DNA of 64,000 bases. It comes from an uncultured Eubacteriales bacterium. GTDB taxonomy: Bacteria; Bacillota; Clostridia; Oscillospirales; Acutalibacteraceae. Of this stretch, positions 54,326 through 62,141 are shown in pieces. The position numbers and the translations under genes were made by a program. How positions within the stretch are numbered: position 1 is the first letter of the stretch; each line of letters starts with the position of its first letter. The notes beneath the pieces were generated by a model that was not told the origin of the DNA, made no database searches, and saw nothing but the letters and a program-made list of their open reading frames with translations. The stretch is from positions 1 to 64,000 of the forward strand of contig CAKTEU010000002.1 in the NCBI GenBank assembly GCA_934552855.1, written 5' to 3'.

Positions 54326-54471
54326 TATTTTTTACTACATTTTATATAGAATTTTCGATGTGAATGTGTTATATTTTAGTTAATAAGATGAGCGGTTGCA
54401 AAGCAAAATTTTAAAATAATGTGACTGCAAAAGAAAAGTCTTATATAGAATGAAATGGAGGCGTTTTACCA

Positions 54472-55629
54472 ATGATTATCGGAATCCCAAAAGAAATTAT
54501 GCATGAAGAAGACCGTGTTTCGGCAACTCCCGAAACCGTAAAAGCTTATGTGGCTCTCGGCGCACAGGTTCTTGTTGAAAAGAATGCCGGCGCAGGTGCT
54601 CATTTTACCGACGACCAATACACCGCAGCGGGCGCAAAAATTATTCCCGATGTTGAAGACCTTTATAATCAGGCTGAAGTTATTCTTAAAGTAAAAGAGC
54701 CTCTTTTCAACGACGCAAAAGGCAAGCATGAAATTGACATGATGCATGCCGGTCAGTATCTTATAACATTCATTCACCCGGCTTCGCCCGTTAACCATCA
54801 GATGGTTAAGGATATGGCGGCCAAGGGCGTTATTTCAATTACACTTGACGGTATCCCCAGAATTTCAAGAGCACAGTCGATGGATGCACTCACCTCAATG
54901 AGTACCTGCGCAGGATATAAAGGCATGATTATGGCCGCTGACAGACTTCCGTGGTTCATTCCGATGACCGCTTGCGCAGTCGGCGTAATCAAACCGGCAA
55001 AAATTCTTGTTCTCGGCGCAGGCGTTGCGGGTATGCAGGCTCTTGCAACCGGAAAACGTCTCGGAGGCGTTATTCATGCGGCGGATATCAGACCGATGGG
55101 TCAGGAAAATGCGCTTTCACTCGGCGCAAAAATCATTGACCTCGGCATCGATCCGGCTCTTGCAGTCGGTGAAGGCGGTTACGCCCTTCGTCTTCCGGAC
55201 GACGTTCTTGCCGGCGAAAGAGAAACCCTTGCAAAAATTCTTCCGGAAATGGACATCGTTTTCTGCTCCGCTCTTATTCCCGGAAAGCTTGCTCCGATTC
55301 TTATCACTGAAGAAATGGTTAAGCAGATGAAACCCGGCTCGGTAATCGTTGACATTTCAATTGACCAGGGCGGTAACTGCGAAATCACTCCCAAGGGAGA
55401 CATTGAAGTTAAGCACGGCGTAACGATCATCGGAACAAAGAATATTCCCGGTATTCTTCCGACAAGCTCAACATGGATGTTCGCAAACAATATGCTTGAA
55501 CTTGTTAAGTTCATGACCAAGGACGGAAAAATCGTTCTTGATATGGATGATGCCATTATTAAGTCGGCACTCACAACAATTGACGGAAAAATTGTTCATG
55601 CCGGTGCTCTTGAGGCAATGGGTCTTTAA
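54472..55629 (+). CDS. pntAA: NAD(P) transhydrogenase subunit alpha part 1 (domain I)
   Basis: 385 residues forming domain I, the NAD(H)-binding half of the proton-translocating transhydrogenase, in the cytosol. The RQD loop that contacts the nicotinamide is present (Arg133, Gln135, Asp138 in SRAQSMDALTS), as is the NAD loop GAGVAGMQA (182-190). The fold is shared with alanine dehydrogenase, but the downstream pntAB and pntB settle the assignment. The family transfers hydride between NAD(H) and NADP(H), driven by the proton gradient. GGAGG lies upstream of the ATG. A hairpin with T run separates it from pntAB. Confidence 0.93.
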   Translation: MIIGIPKEIMHEEDRVSATPETVKAYVALGAQVLVEKNAGAGAHFTDDQYTAAGAKIIPDVEDLYNQAEVILKVKEPLFNDAKGKHEIDMMHAGQYLITFIHPASPVNHQMVKDMAAKGVISITLDGIPRISRAQSMDALTSMSTCAGYKGMIMAADRLPWFIPMTACAVGVIKPAKILVLGAGVAGMQALATGKRLGGVIHAADIRPMGQENALSLGAKIIDLGIDPALAVGEGGYALRLPDDVLAGERETLAKILPEMDIVFCSALIPGKLAPILITEEMVKQMKPGSVIVDISIDQGGNCEITPKGDIEVKHGVTIIGTKNIPGILPTSSTWMFANNMLELVKFMTKDGKIVLDMDDAIIKSALTTIDGKIVHAGALEAMGL

Positions 55630-55659
55630 TTTTGCGGTTTAACCTAATCCACGCAAAGC

Positions 55660-55696
55660 AGGGCTGTCCTGAGTGTTTTCAGAACAGCCCTTTTTT
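55660..55696 (+). terminator. intra-operon terminator or attenuator between pntAA and pntAB
   Basis: AGGGCTGT/ACAGCCCT, an 8-bp stem with a 16-nt loop and six Ts, 30 bp after the pntAA stop. It should reduce transcription of pntAB/pntB relative to pntAA. The gap before pntAB contains no second promoter that I can recognise. Confidence 0.7.
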
Positions 55697-55727
55697 CAAA
55701 TTACAAACACGGGGAGTCAGATGCATT

Positions 55728-56036
55728 ATGACTATGAAAATTATTCTTGTTGCCGTTTTTATTGTTTCAATGTTTGTCGGTTACAAGCTTATAAACAATG
55801 TTCCGAGCCTTCTTCACACACCGCTCATGTCGGGCATGAATGCGCTTTCGGGCGTAACCGTTCTCGGTGCAATTTCGTCAACGGTAATTGCCGTCAGAGC
55901 TGAAGAACCGGTTCTCGGCTATATTTTCGGCACTCTTGCGCTTATTCTCGCAATGATCAACGTTGTCGGCGGTTTCGGAGTAACCGGACGTATGCTCAAA
56001 ATGTTCAAATCAAAGAACAAGGGAGGTAAAAAGTAA
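55728..56036 (+). CDS. pntAB: NAD(P) transhydrogenase subunit alpha part 2 (membrane segment)
   Basis: 102 residues with three to four membrane helices, the separate alpha-2 subunit found when domain I is split from the membrane part (as in Rhodospirillum). Landmarks: NNVPSLLHTPLMSGMNALSG (~20-39), the conserved first part of domain II, and LALILAMINVVGGFGVTGRM (~71-90). The ATG at 55728 is 11 nt after GGGGAG; an in-frame extension upstream to 55632 covers the terminator and is rejected. The stop codon shares a base with the pntB ATG. Confidence 0.92.
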   Translation: MTMKIILVAVFIVSMFVGYKLINNVPSLLHTPLMSGMNALSGVTVLGAISSTVIAVRAEEPVLGYIFGTLALILAMINVVGGFGVTGRMLKMFKSKNKGGKK

Positions 56037-58561
56037 TGCCTGATCTTGTTTATTACATTGCAAGTGCCGTTCTTGTTTTCGGTGTTCTTGTTGGAATCTA
56101 TCTCATGAGTAAGGTTGAAAAAGCCCATGTCGGAAACAGCCTTTCCGCCGTTTCAATGGCTCTTGCAATCATTCTCACAATGGTTAAGTATGAAGTTTTC
56201 GGAAAAGACGTTTTGACCGCATTGATTGTCATTGTTTCTTCAATGCTTATCGGTTCGGCAATCGGCGTTTGGATAACAAATAAAGTTAAAATGATTCAAA
56301 TGCCGCAGATGGTTGCGCTGCTCAACGGTTTTGGCGGCGGAGCTTCCGCACTCGTTGGTGCACTGACGCTTTTCACCGATAAAAATGCCGACGCTTTCAG
56401 CGTTTCAACCGCAATGCTTGCGCTCGTTGTCGGCGTTGTAACGCTTGTCGGTTCGCTTGTTGCGGCGGCAAAGCTTGAAGGAATCATGAAGTCAAAGCCC
56501 GTTGTCCTTCCGGGTCACAGCGTTTTGACTGCCGTTTCGCTTGTCGGTTCGCTTGCCGTTTGCGTTGTCCCGATTTTTGTTCCGGTTCTTTTGCCGTTTG
56601 CAATTGTCGGCTTTGTGCTTTCACTTGCATTCGGTCTGCTTTTTTCAATCAGAGTCGGCGGTGCGGATATGCCGATTACAATTTCGCTTCTTAACTCGTT
56701 TTCGGGTGTTGCCGGTGCAATTGCCGGCCTTGCAATCAAAGATATTCTTCTTGTTGCCGTCGGCGGAATTGTCGGTGCTTCGGGTCTTATCCTTACTCAA
56801 ATCATGTGTAAGGCAATGAACCGCAGTTTGTTCGACATTCTCCTCGGAAAAACTTCCTCTCACGGCAAAAAGGCCGAAAAACCGACCGAAGAAAAGGCGG
56901 CCGAAGCAAAGGTTGAACCCGCTTTTGAAGAAAAGGCTTCCGAAGAAAAAGAGCAGGGTGATCCGCTTTCAACCGTTCTCAAAACCGCAAAGGATGTAAT
57001 TTTTGTTCCGGGTTACGGAATGGCACTTGCGCAGGCGCAGTCGCTTGTAAAACAGCTTGAAGATAAGCTTGAAAAGAACGGCGCAAATGTCCGCTACGCA
57101 ATTCATCCCGTTGCCGGACGTATGCCGGGACACATGAACGTTCTTCTTGCGGAGGTTGATGTTCCTTATGAAAAGCTTTACGAAATGAAGGACATTAACG
57201 ACGACTTCAAAAACGCCGATGTTGCAATCGTAATCGGTGCAAACGACGTTATGAACCCGGCGGCAAAGGAAACGGAAAACACTCCGATTTCGGGAATGCC
57301 GATTTTGAACGTTGCCGATGCAAAGAACATCATCATCTGTAACTATGACCTCAAACCCGGTTATGCCGGTGTTGAAAACCCGCTTTACTCAAAGGAAAGC
57401 GGTGTTGAAATTCTTCTCGGTGATGCAAAAGACAGCCTCATGAAGCTCATCAAAGCCCTTGATGACGATGATAACAAAGAAGAAAAGCCGAAAGCCGAAA
57501 GCAAAAAAGCTTCTGTCGGTTCAGTTCTCAAAACCGCAAAGGATGTAATTTTTGTTCCGGGTTACGGAATGGCACTTGCGCAGGCGCAGTCGCTTGTAAA
57601 ACAGCTTGAAGATAAGCTTGAAAAGAACGGCGCAAATGTCCGCTACGCAATTCATCCCGTTGCCGGACGTATGCCGGGACACATGAACGTTCTTCTTGCG
57701 GAGGTTGATGTTCCTTATGAAAAGCTTTACGAAATGAAGGACATTAACGACGACTTCAAAAACGCCGATGTTGCAATCGTAATCGGTGCAAACGACGTTA
57801 TGAACCCGGCGGCAAAGGAAACGGAAAACACTCCGATTTCGGGAATGCCGATTTTGAACGTTGCCGACGCAAAGAACATCATCATCTGTAACTATGACCT
57901 CAAACCCGGTTATGCAGGCGTTGAAAATCCGCTTTACTCAAAGGAAAGCGGTGTTGAAATTCTTCTCGGTGATGCAAAAGACAGCCTCATGAAGCTCATT
58001 TCTTCAATGGACGAAACCGATACCACTGCTTCGGAAGAGCCGAAAAAGAGCGGCAAGCCGTCGCTTGAAGCCGTACTCAAAACCGCAAAGGATGTAATTT
58101 TTGTTCCGGGTTACGGAATGGCACTTGCGCAGGCGCAGTCACTTGTAAAACAGCTTGAAGATAAGCTTGAAAAGAACGGCGCAAATGTCCGCTACGCAAT
58201 TCATCCCGTTGCCGGACGTATGCCGGGACACATGAACGTTCTTCTTGCGGAGGTTGATGTTCCTTATGAAAAGCTTTACGAAATGAAGGACATTAACGAC
58301 GACTTCAAAAACGCCGATGTTGCAATCGTAATCGGTGCAAACGACGTTATGAACCCGGCGGCAAAGGAAACGGAAAACACTCCGATTTCGGGAATGCCGA
58401 TTTTGAACGTTGCCGACGCAAAGAACATCATCATCTGTAACTATGACCTCAAACCGGGTTATGCCGGCGTTGAAAATCCGCTTTATACAAAAGAGGAGGG
58501 CGTAACGCTCCTTCTCGGTGATGCAAAAGAAAGTCTTATGAAGCTTCTCGGGCTTTTATAA
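56036..58561 (+). CDS. pntB: NAD(P) transhydrogenase subunit beta with three tandem domain III copies
   Basis: 841 residues; normal PntB is ~460. Residues 1-~265 are the beta part of membrane domain II (nine or so helices; MPQMVALLNGFGGGASALVG, ~88-107). A Lys/Glu-rich linker (~272-313) leads to domain III, which occurs three times: ~314-472, ~497-655 and ~680-841. Each copy has the full motif set: VPGYGMALAQAQ, HPVAGRMPGHMNVLLAEVDV, IGANDVMNPAA, GMPILNV and KPGYAGVENPLY. Copies repeat at exactly 183 codons and differ by only a handful of mostly synonymous bases, except that the third diverges at its end. In each, the position of the NADP-phosphate-binding KRS of E. coli PntB reads NYD (436-438, 619-621, 802-804). 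It forms the proton channel and hydride site with PntAA/AB. Confidence 0.95.
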   Translation: MPDLVYYIASAVLVFGVLVGIYLMSKVEKAHVGNSLSAVSMALAIILTMVKYEVFGKDVLTALIVIVSSMLIGSAIGVWITNKVKMIQMPQMVALLNGFGGGASALVGALTLFTDKNADAFSVSTAMLALVVGVVTLVGSLVAAAKLEGIMKSKPVVLPGHSVLTAVSLVGSLAVCVVPIFVPVLLPFAIVGFVLSLAFGLLFSIRVGGADMPITISLLNSFSGVAGAIAGLAIKDILLVAVGGIVGASGLILTQIMCKAMNRSLFDILLGKTSSHGKKAEKPTEEKAAEAKVEPAFEEKASEEKEQGDPLSTVLKTAKDVIFVPGYGMALAQAQSLVKQLEDKLEKNGANVRYAIHPVAGRMPGHMNVLLAEVDVPYEKLYEMKDINDDFKNADVAIVIGANDVMNPAAKETENTPISGMPILNVADAKNIIICNYDLKPGYAGVENPLYSKESGVEILLGDAKDSLMKLIKALDDDDNKEEKPKAESKKASVGSVLKTAKDVIFVPGYGMALAQAQSLVKQLEDKLEKNGANVRYAIHPVAGRMPGHMNVLLAEVDVPYEKLYEMKDINDDFKNADVAIVIGANDVMNPAAKETENTPISGMPILNVADAKNIIICNYDLKPGYAGVENPLYSKESGVEILLGDAKDSLMKLISSMDETDTTASEEPKKSGKPSLEAVLKTAKDVIFVPGYGMALAQAQSLVKQLEDKLEKNGANVRYAIHPVAGRMPGHMNVLLAEVDVPYEKLYEMKDINDDFKNADVAIVIGANDVMNPAAKETENTPISGMPILNVADAKNIIICNYDLKPGYAGVENPLYTKEEGVTLLLGDAKESLMKLLGLL
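56975..58548 (+). repeat. three 549-bp-period tandem repeats inside pntB
   Basis: Cores of ~476 bp at 56975-57450, 57524-57999 and 58073-58548. Cores 1 and 2 differ at about four synonymous sites (for example GCCGAT/GCCGAC, TATGCCGGT/TATGCAGGC). Core 3 matches until its last ~60 bp. The 73-bp spacers (57451-57523, 58000-58072) are the same length but unrelated in sequence. Confidence 0.95.
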
Positions 58562-58586
58562 TTATCGAAGCAATTTGATTGTTGAA

Positions 58587-58625
58587 CCAACCGAACGGTT
58601 TTGCCGCCGTTCGGTTGGCTTTTTA
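58587..58625 (+). terminator. pnt operon terminator
   Basis: A 12-bp perfect stem CCAACCGAACGG/CCGTTCGGTTGG with an 8-nt loop and CTTTTT tail. Confidence 0.9.
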
Positions 58626-58648
58626 TGCGGAAATTTTTTAATAATTGC

Positions 58649-58677
58649 TTGACTTTTTGTTTACTGCAGAGTATAAT
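58649..58677 (+). promoter_or_regulatory. promoter of the TetR operon
   Basis: TTGACT (58649-58654) and a perfect TATAAT (58672-58677) at 17 bp. Confidence 0.8.
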
Positions 58678-58683
58678 ACCGAA

Positions 58684-58701
58684 AACTACCGATTGGTAGT
58701 T
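58684..58701 (+). promoter_or_regulatory. probable TetR operator
   Basis: AACTACC-GATT-GGTAGTT is a perfect 7-bp inverted repeat at the expected transcript start, 50 bp before the TetR gene. Its place suggests self-repression of the three-gene operon (inference). Confidence 0.65.
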
Positions 58702-58751
58702 AATTTTAGGCTGTGCGGTAGAAAAGCAAACAGCATTATGGTGATAAAAAC

Positions 58752-59375
58752 ATGAATGAACGGAAAGAAAAAATTATCATGGCAACGCTTGAACTTGCGG
58801 CGCAAAAAGGGCTTGGAAGCGTTTCAATGAATATGATTGCAGAAAAGGTCGGAATTAAAAAACCGTCGCTTTATAATCATTTTGCTTCAAAAGACGAAAT
58901 AATTGAAGCAATGTATCAGTTTCTCAGAGAAAAGTCAAAAAAGCAATCCAATGCACTGATGATTGATTACGCTGAATTGTTCGGCGGAAAAACTGCGCTT
59001 GAAATTTTACGTCTTGCAGTTGGCGGATATGAAAAAATGACTTCTCAAAAAGATATGCTTACGTTCTATAAAGTGATTTATTCCGAACGCTGTTTTGAAC
59101 CTGAGGCGGCAAAAATCCTCAAAGAAGAAACCGAAAAAATGATTCTTGCAACAAAACGGCTTTTTCGTGCAATGCAGGTTCACAACATTTTGAATTTTAA
59201 AAACGCAGATATGAGCGCAGTAAGTTTTGCAATGACGGTTCACGGCCTTATGGATTTTGAAAAAGACAAAAATGCGCAAGAGCCTTTTGAAACCGAAAAG
59301 AATAATACCCTGCTCAATGAATATCTTGAATGGTTTTGCAAAGAGAACAAAACAGAGGAGAAAAAAACAAAATGA
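58752..59375 (+). CDS. TetR/AcrR-family transcriptional regulator
   Basis: 207 residues. The N-terminal helix-turn-helix is typical: LGSVSMNMIAEKVGIKKPSL then YNHFASKDEIIEAMYQFL (~22-60). The ligand domain (~65-205) has no recognisable signature. It heads an operon with a DUF998 membrane protein (ATGA overlap) and a CAT-like acetyltransferase, and probably represses them through the palindrome at 58684-58701. No good Shine-Dalgarno is seen (GGTGATAAAAAC before the ATG). Confidence 0.88.
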   Translation: MNERKEKIIMATLELAAQKGLGSVSMNMIAEKVGIKKPSLYNHFASKDEIIEAMYQFLREKSKKQSNALMIDYAELFGGKTALEILRLAVGGYEKMTSQKDMLTFYKVIYSERCFEPEAAKILKEETEKMILATKRLFRAMQVHNILNFKNADMSAVSFAMTVHGLMDFEKDKNAQEPFETEKNNTLLNEYLEWFCKENKTEEKKTK

Positions 59376-60007
59376 AAAAGAGCTTTTTAAATTATTGCGG
59401 TTTGTTCGGTGTGCTTAGCTTTCTTTCCTATACGGCGGCGGTTGTGTTTGCTCCGCTTGCTTATCCGGGATATGATTCGCTTTCTCAGGCAGTCAGCGAT
59501 TTGAGCGCCGCAAATGCGCCGTCGCTTGCGCTTTGGAATCGGCTTTCGGCTTTATATAATGTATGCGAAGTTCTTTGCGCAATAACTGTGTGCATCGGCA
59601 TACAAGGAAGAAAAACAAAACTTCTCAGAAGAGGAATATATATTTTTGCGGCCATGGAATTTGTCTCGGCGGTCGGATTCAGAATGTTTCCTCTCAGCAG
59701 CGAAGGATACGGCGGAGCGTTTCAGGATAAAATGCATATTTTCACAACCGTAATTGTTGTGCTTCTTTCGGTTGTGTCGCTTGCGGTCATTATTGCCGCC
59801 GGAGCAAAGGATAAATCGTGCAGGTCATACGGAATTTGTGCTGCCGTTGCGCTTTTAATGATGCTTGTCGGCGCATTCGGAACAAAAATCGTACCTATGG
59901 AATACTTTGGCGTTGTTGAACGGTTCAGCGTTTTTGCGGCAACCGGTTTCAATGCGGCACTCGGAATTCACCTTTTTCTTTCGGCACCGCAGCAACGCAG
60001 TGAATAA
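59372..60007 (+). CDS. DUF998 family membrane protein
   Basis: 211 residues from ATG 59372 (overlapping the TetR stop by 4 bp, with AGAGGAG upstream). Six hydrophobic helices; the DUF998 hallmark is the extracytoplasmic loop PLAYPGYDSLSQAVSDLSA (~28-46), and FRMFPLSSEGYGGAFQDKMH (~107) is the second conserved loop. Function of the family is not established. Control by TetR and linkage to an acetyltransferase suggest a stress or drug response, but that is speculation. Confidence 0.8.
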   Translation: MKKSFLNYCGLFGVLSFLSYTAAVVFAPLAYPGYDSLSQAVSDLSAANAPSLALWNRLSALYNVCEVLCAITVCIGIQGRKTKLLRRGIYIFAAMEFVSAVGFRMFPLSSEGYGGAFQDKMHIFTTVIVVLLSVVSLAVIIAAGAKDKSCRSYGICAAVALLMMLVGAFGTKIVPMEYFGVVERFSVFAATGFNAALGIHLFLSAPQQRSE

Positions 60008-60029
60008 TTTCTTAAATAGGAGAATAAAA

Positions 60030-60662
60030 ATGGTTCCAATAGCAATTGATCCGAAAACAACAACACGGGCCGAAGCATTCGAGCTTTGGATGAATGCGCC
60101 GAACCCGATGGTAACTTTTTTCAAAACGTTTGACGTTACCCCACTTGTAAAACTCAGCCGGAAACGCGGCTATAAATTTAATATGCTTCTTTGTTACTGC
60201 ATAGGCATGGCGGCAAGCAAGGTTAAAGAGCTTTATATTCTTCCCGTAGGTAACAAACTTTTTCGTTATGACGCTCTTGCAGTTAACACAATTGTGAAAA
60301 ATAAAATGGGCGAAGTCAGCTCATGCGATGTTCCGTTTTGTGAAGAGCTTGAAAAGTTCAACAGTTATTATCTTCATCTTACAAAAAAGACAGCCGAAGA
60401 ATGCAAAAATCACGATTTGACCGACAGTATGGTTATCGGAACTTCGGCAATTGTTGACACAGAACTTGACGGAGCGGTGGGCATGAACAGCGGAATTTTC
60501 AACAACCCGTTCATCATTTGGGGAAAGTATCGCAAAAAATACTTTAAAATCCTTTTGCCTCTTTCATTTCAGTTTCATCACACCCAAATGGACGGCGCAC
60601 ACGCAGGCCGCTTTCTTGAACTACTTGGGCAAAACATAAATGAAATGAAAAAGCTGTGTTGA
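60030..60662 (+). CDS. CatA-like (chloramphenicol acetyltransferase fold) protein
   Basis: 210 residues of the CAT family. The catalytic His motif is FQFHHTQMDGAHAGRF (~188-203), matching HHxxxDG. Other landmarks are TFFKTFDVTPLVKLSRKRGY (~30) and FNNPFIIWGKY (~158). True CATs inactivate chloramphenicol with acetyl-CoA, but many clostridial members of this branch have no proven resistance activity, so resistance should not be assumed. Start ATG 60030 after AGGAG; upstream in-frame codons overlap the DUF998 gene. Third gene of the TetR operon. Confidence 0.82.
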   Translation: MVPIAIDPKTTTRAEAFELWMNAPNPMVTFFKTFDVTPLVKLSRKRGYKFNMLLCYCIGMAASKVKELYILPVGNKLFRYDALAVNTIVKNKMGEVSSCDVPFCEELEKFNSYYLHLTKKTAEECKNHDLTDSMVIGTSAIVDTELDGAVGMNSGIFNNPFIIWGKYRKKYFKILLPLSFQFHHTQMDGAHAGRFLELLGQNINEMKKLC

Positions 60663-60673
60663 GCAACAGCTGA

Positions 60674-60898
60674 AAGGGGCTGTCGCATTTAGATGCAGAA
60701 AGCGTTTTTTTTACCCCGAAGCTGTATATAGATACTGCGAGCGGGTAAAAAACGCTTAAAAGAGTAAAAATAATTTCCATTTGATCTAAAAATGAAGCTG
60801 TAATTCACGGTATACTTTCTTTTTGACGGCATTCCGTAAATTATATTTTTATTTTTGACTTTACTCTTTGTTATGCACTAAATCCGACAGTCCCTTTT
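60674..60898 (-). mobile_element. MITE-like element, copy 2
   Basis: About 225 bp, non-coding, with termini AAAGGGGCTGTCGCATTTAG and the complement of CTAAATCCGACAGTCCCTTT. When reverse-complemented it matches the element at 27210-27426 along its length, sharing AACAAAGAGTAAA near one end, an internal imperfect hairpin, and ACAGCTTC plus AAAACGCTTT near the other. It begins 11 bp after the CAT-like stop. Confidence 0.75.
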
Positions 60899-60917
60899 GG
60901 TTTATGATTATAATATA

Positions 60918-62132
60918 TTAGTATTTTCCGCTGCTGTCAAAAAGGATGAAACTTTCATATCCGTTTTCGGCGAGTGTGCGGATATATTTTTTTGTGTATT
61001 CGCTCATATTTATAACAGGAACAAAAACGGCATTTTCGTTTTGCTTCTGTCTGATTTGCGAAAACAGCGAAAGCATTGATGAATAGCCGCTTTTTTTGTC
61101 GGCAATATAGTTTTCGGGCCTTGAAAGTGTGTCGGTGCATATTCCGTCAGCACTGCTTTTCAAAAGCTCTGCGCAATAGCTCCATTCGTTGACGGTTGTA
61201 ATGTTCAAGGTACTTTTTGAAACAAGGACAAAACAACCGTTTCCAACGGTGTTTTTTGCGTTCTGAACAAAATTCAAAAGCGTGCTTGCTCTTTTGGCTG
61301 TGTTTTTTTCGCCCGGAAAACCGGCGGTTGAAAGGTCTGCGTCAGGAAAAGAAACCGATTCAAGAATAATGCCTTTCACACCCATTGAAGAAATTTCTTT
61401 CAAAAGCTCAATAAGATAATCGGTTGCTCCGCTTGAATAAGGATTGAGCCATGTTTTGCCATCTCCGTTTGAAATATCGTCACGCCAAAGGACTTCGGTG
61501 TCTTTATATTTTACGGCGAATGAAGGTTCTGTTTCGCTTGCAATTTCGTCCTCAAAGCAAAAGAAGCGTGCAACAACGCCAACTCCCTCGTTTTCAAAAA
61601 TCCGAAGGGCGGCTTTAACTGTTTCGTTGTCAAAAATTGCACATTTACCGCTGCGTGCAAGCTCAGCCTGAGAAGAATAAAGAATTTTTCCCGTGTCTGT
61701 TTTAAAATCAATAACAACCGCATTGCAGTCTTTTTTTTGAATCTTTTTTATGAACGAAGAAAGCTCACGCCGATTTGAAAGCTTTTGATACGGCATATAA
61801 AGAGCCTTGAGCGAACCGCTTTGAAAAAGGTTTTCGGCCGTTGGTTTGTTTGCCTTTGAAAATTCCGAGCCGATGCTTATCGGCTTGTTTGAAAAATTCA
61901 GTCCCATACTCACGGCAAAATATGAAACTCCGCAAAGCAGTATGAAGCAAAAAACGGCAAGCAGAACTCGAATTGCACAGGAAATTCGGTCTTTTTTTCG
62001 TTTAACACGCTTTGTTTTAACAATTTTTGCGGCCGGATACTCTTTTGAAAAAGTGTAATAACTGTTTTTGACCCTAACGTCGGCATTTTTCGGAAAGGGT
62101 TCTTTTTTTCGTTTGAATTTAAATCTTTTCAT
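60918..62132 (-). CDS. membrane-anchored putative glycoside-hydrolase-like protein (DUF4015 type)
   Basis: 404 residues. A basic cytosolic N terminus (KRFKFKRKKEPF ... KTKRVKRKKDR) is followed by one membrane helix (~52-75); the rest (~105-404) should be extracytoplasmic. It matches the DUF4015/COG1306 barrel by NAVVIDFKTDTGKILYSSQA (~139-158), VGVVARFFCFEDEIAS and WLNPYSSGATDYLIELLKEI (~225). The family is related to glycoside hydrolases, with an unknown substrate. It starts 9 bp after the rnfA-like stop, where RnfB would be expected, so it may be co-transcribed with that cluster. Confidence 0.75.
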   Translation of the reverse strand: MKRFKFKRKKEPFPKNADVRVKNSYYTFSKEYPAAKIVKTKRVKRKKDRISCAIRVLLAVFCFILLCGVSYFAVSMGLNFSNKPISIGSEFSKANKPTAENLFQSGSLKALYMPYQKLSNRRELSSFIKKIQKKDCNAVVIDFKTDTGKILYSSQAELARSGKCAIFDNETVKAALRIFENEGVGVVARFFCFEDEIASETEPSFAVKYKDTEVLWRDDISNGDGKTWLNPYSSGATDYLIELLKEISSMGVKGIILESVSFPDADLSTAGFPGEKNTAKRASTLLNFVQNAKNTVGNGCFVLVSKSTLNITTVNEWSYCAELLKSSADGICTDTLSRPENYIADKKSGYSSMLSLFSQIRQKQNENAVFVPVINMSEYTKKYIRTLAENGYESFILFDSSGKY

Positions 62133-62141
62133 TGCAGCACC

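Noticed and set aside
56975..58548. Triple repeat in pntB as a mere assembly duplication
   Set aside because: The three cores carry distinct synonymous differences, the spacers differ fully, and the third copy has its own C-terminal end; an assembler copying error would not create these.
60030..60662. Calling the CAT-like gene a chloramphenicol resistance determinant
   Set aside because: The fold and catalytic His are present, but many clostridial members of this branch have no shown resistance activity.
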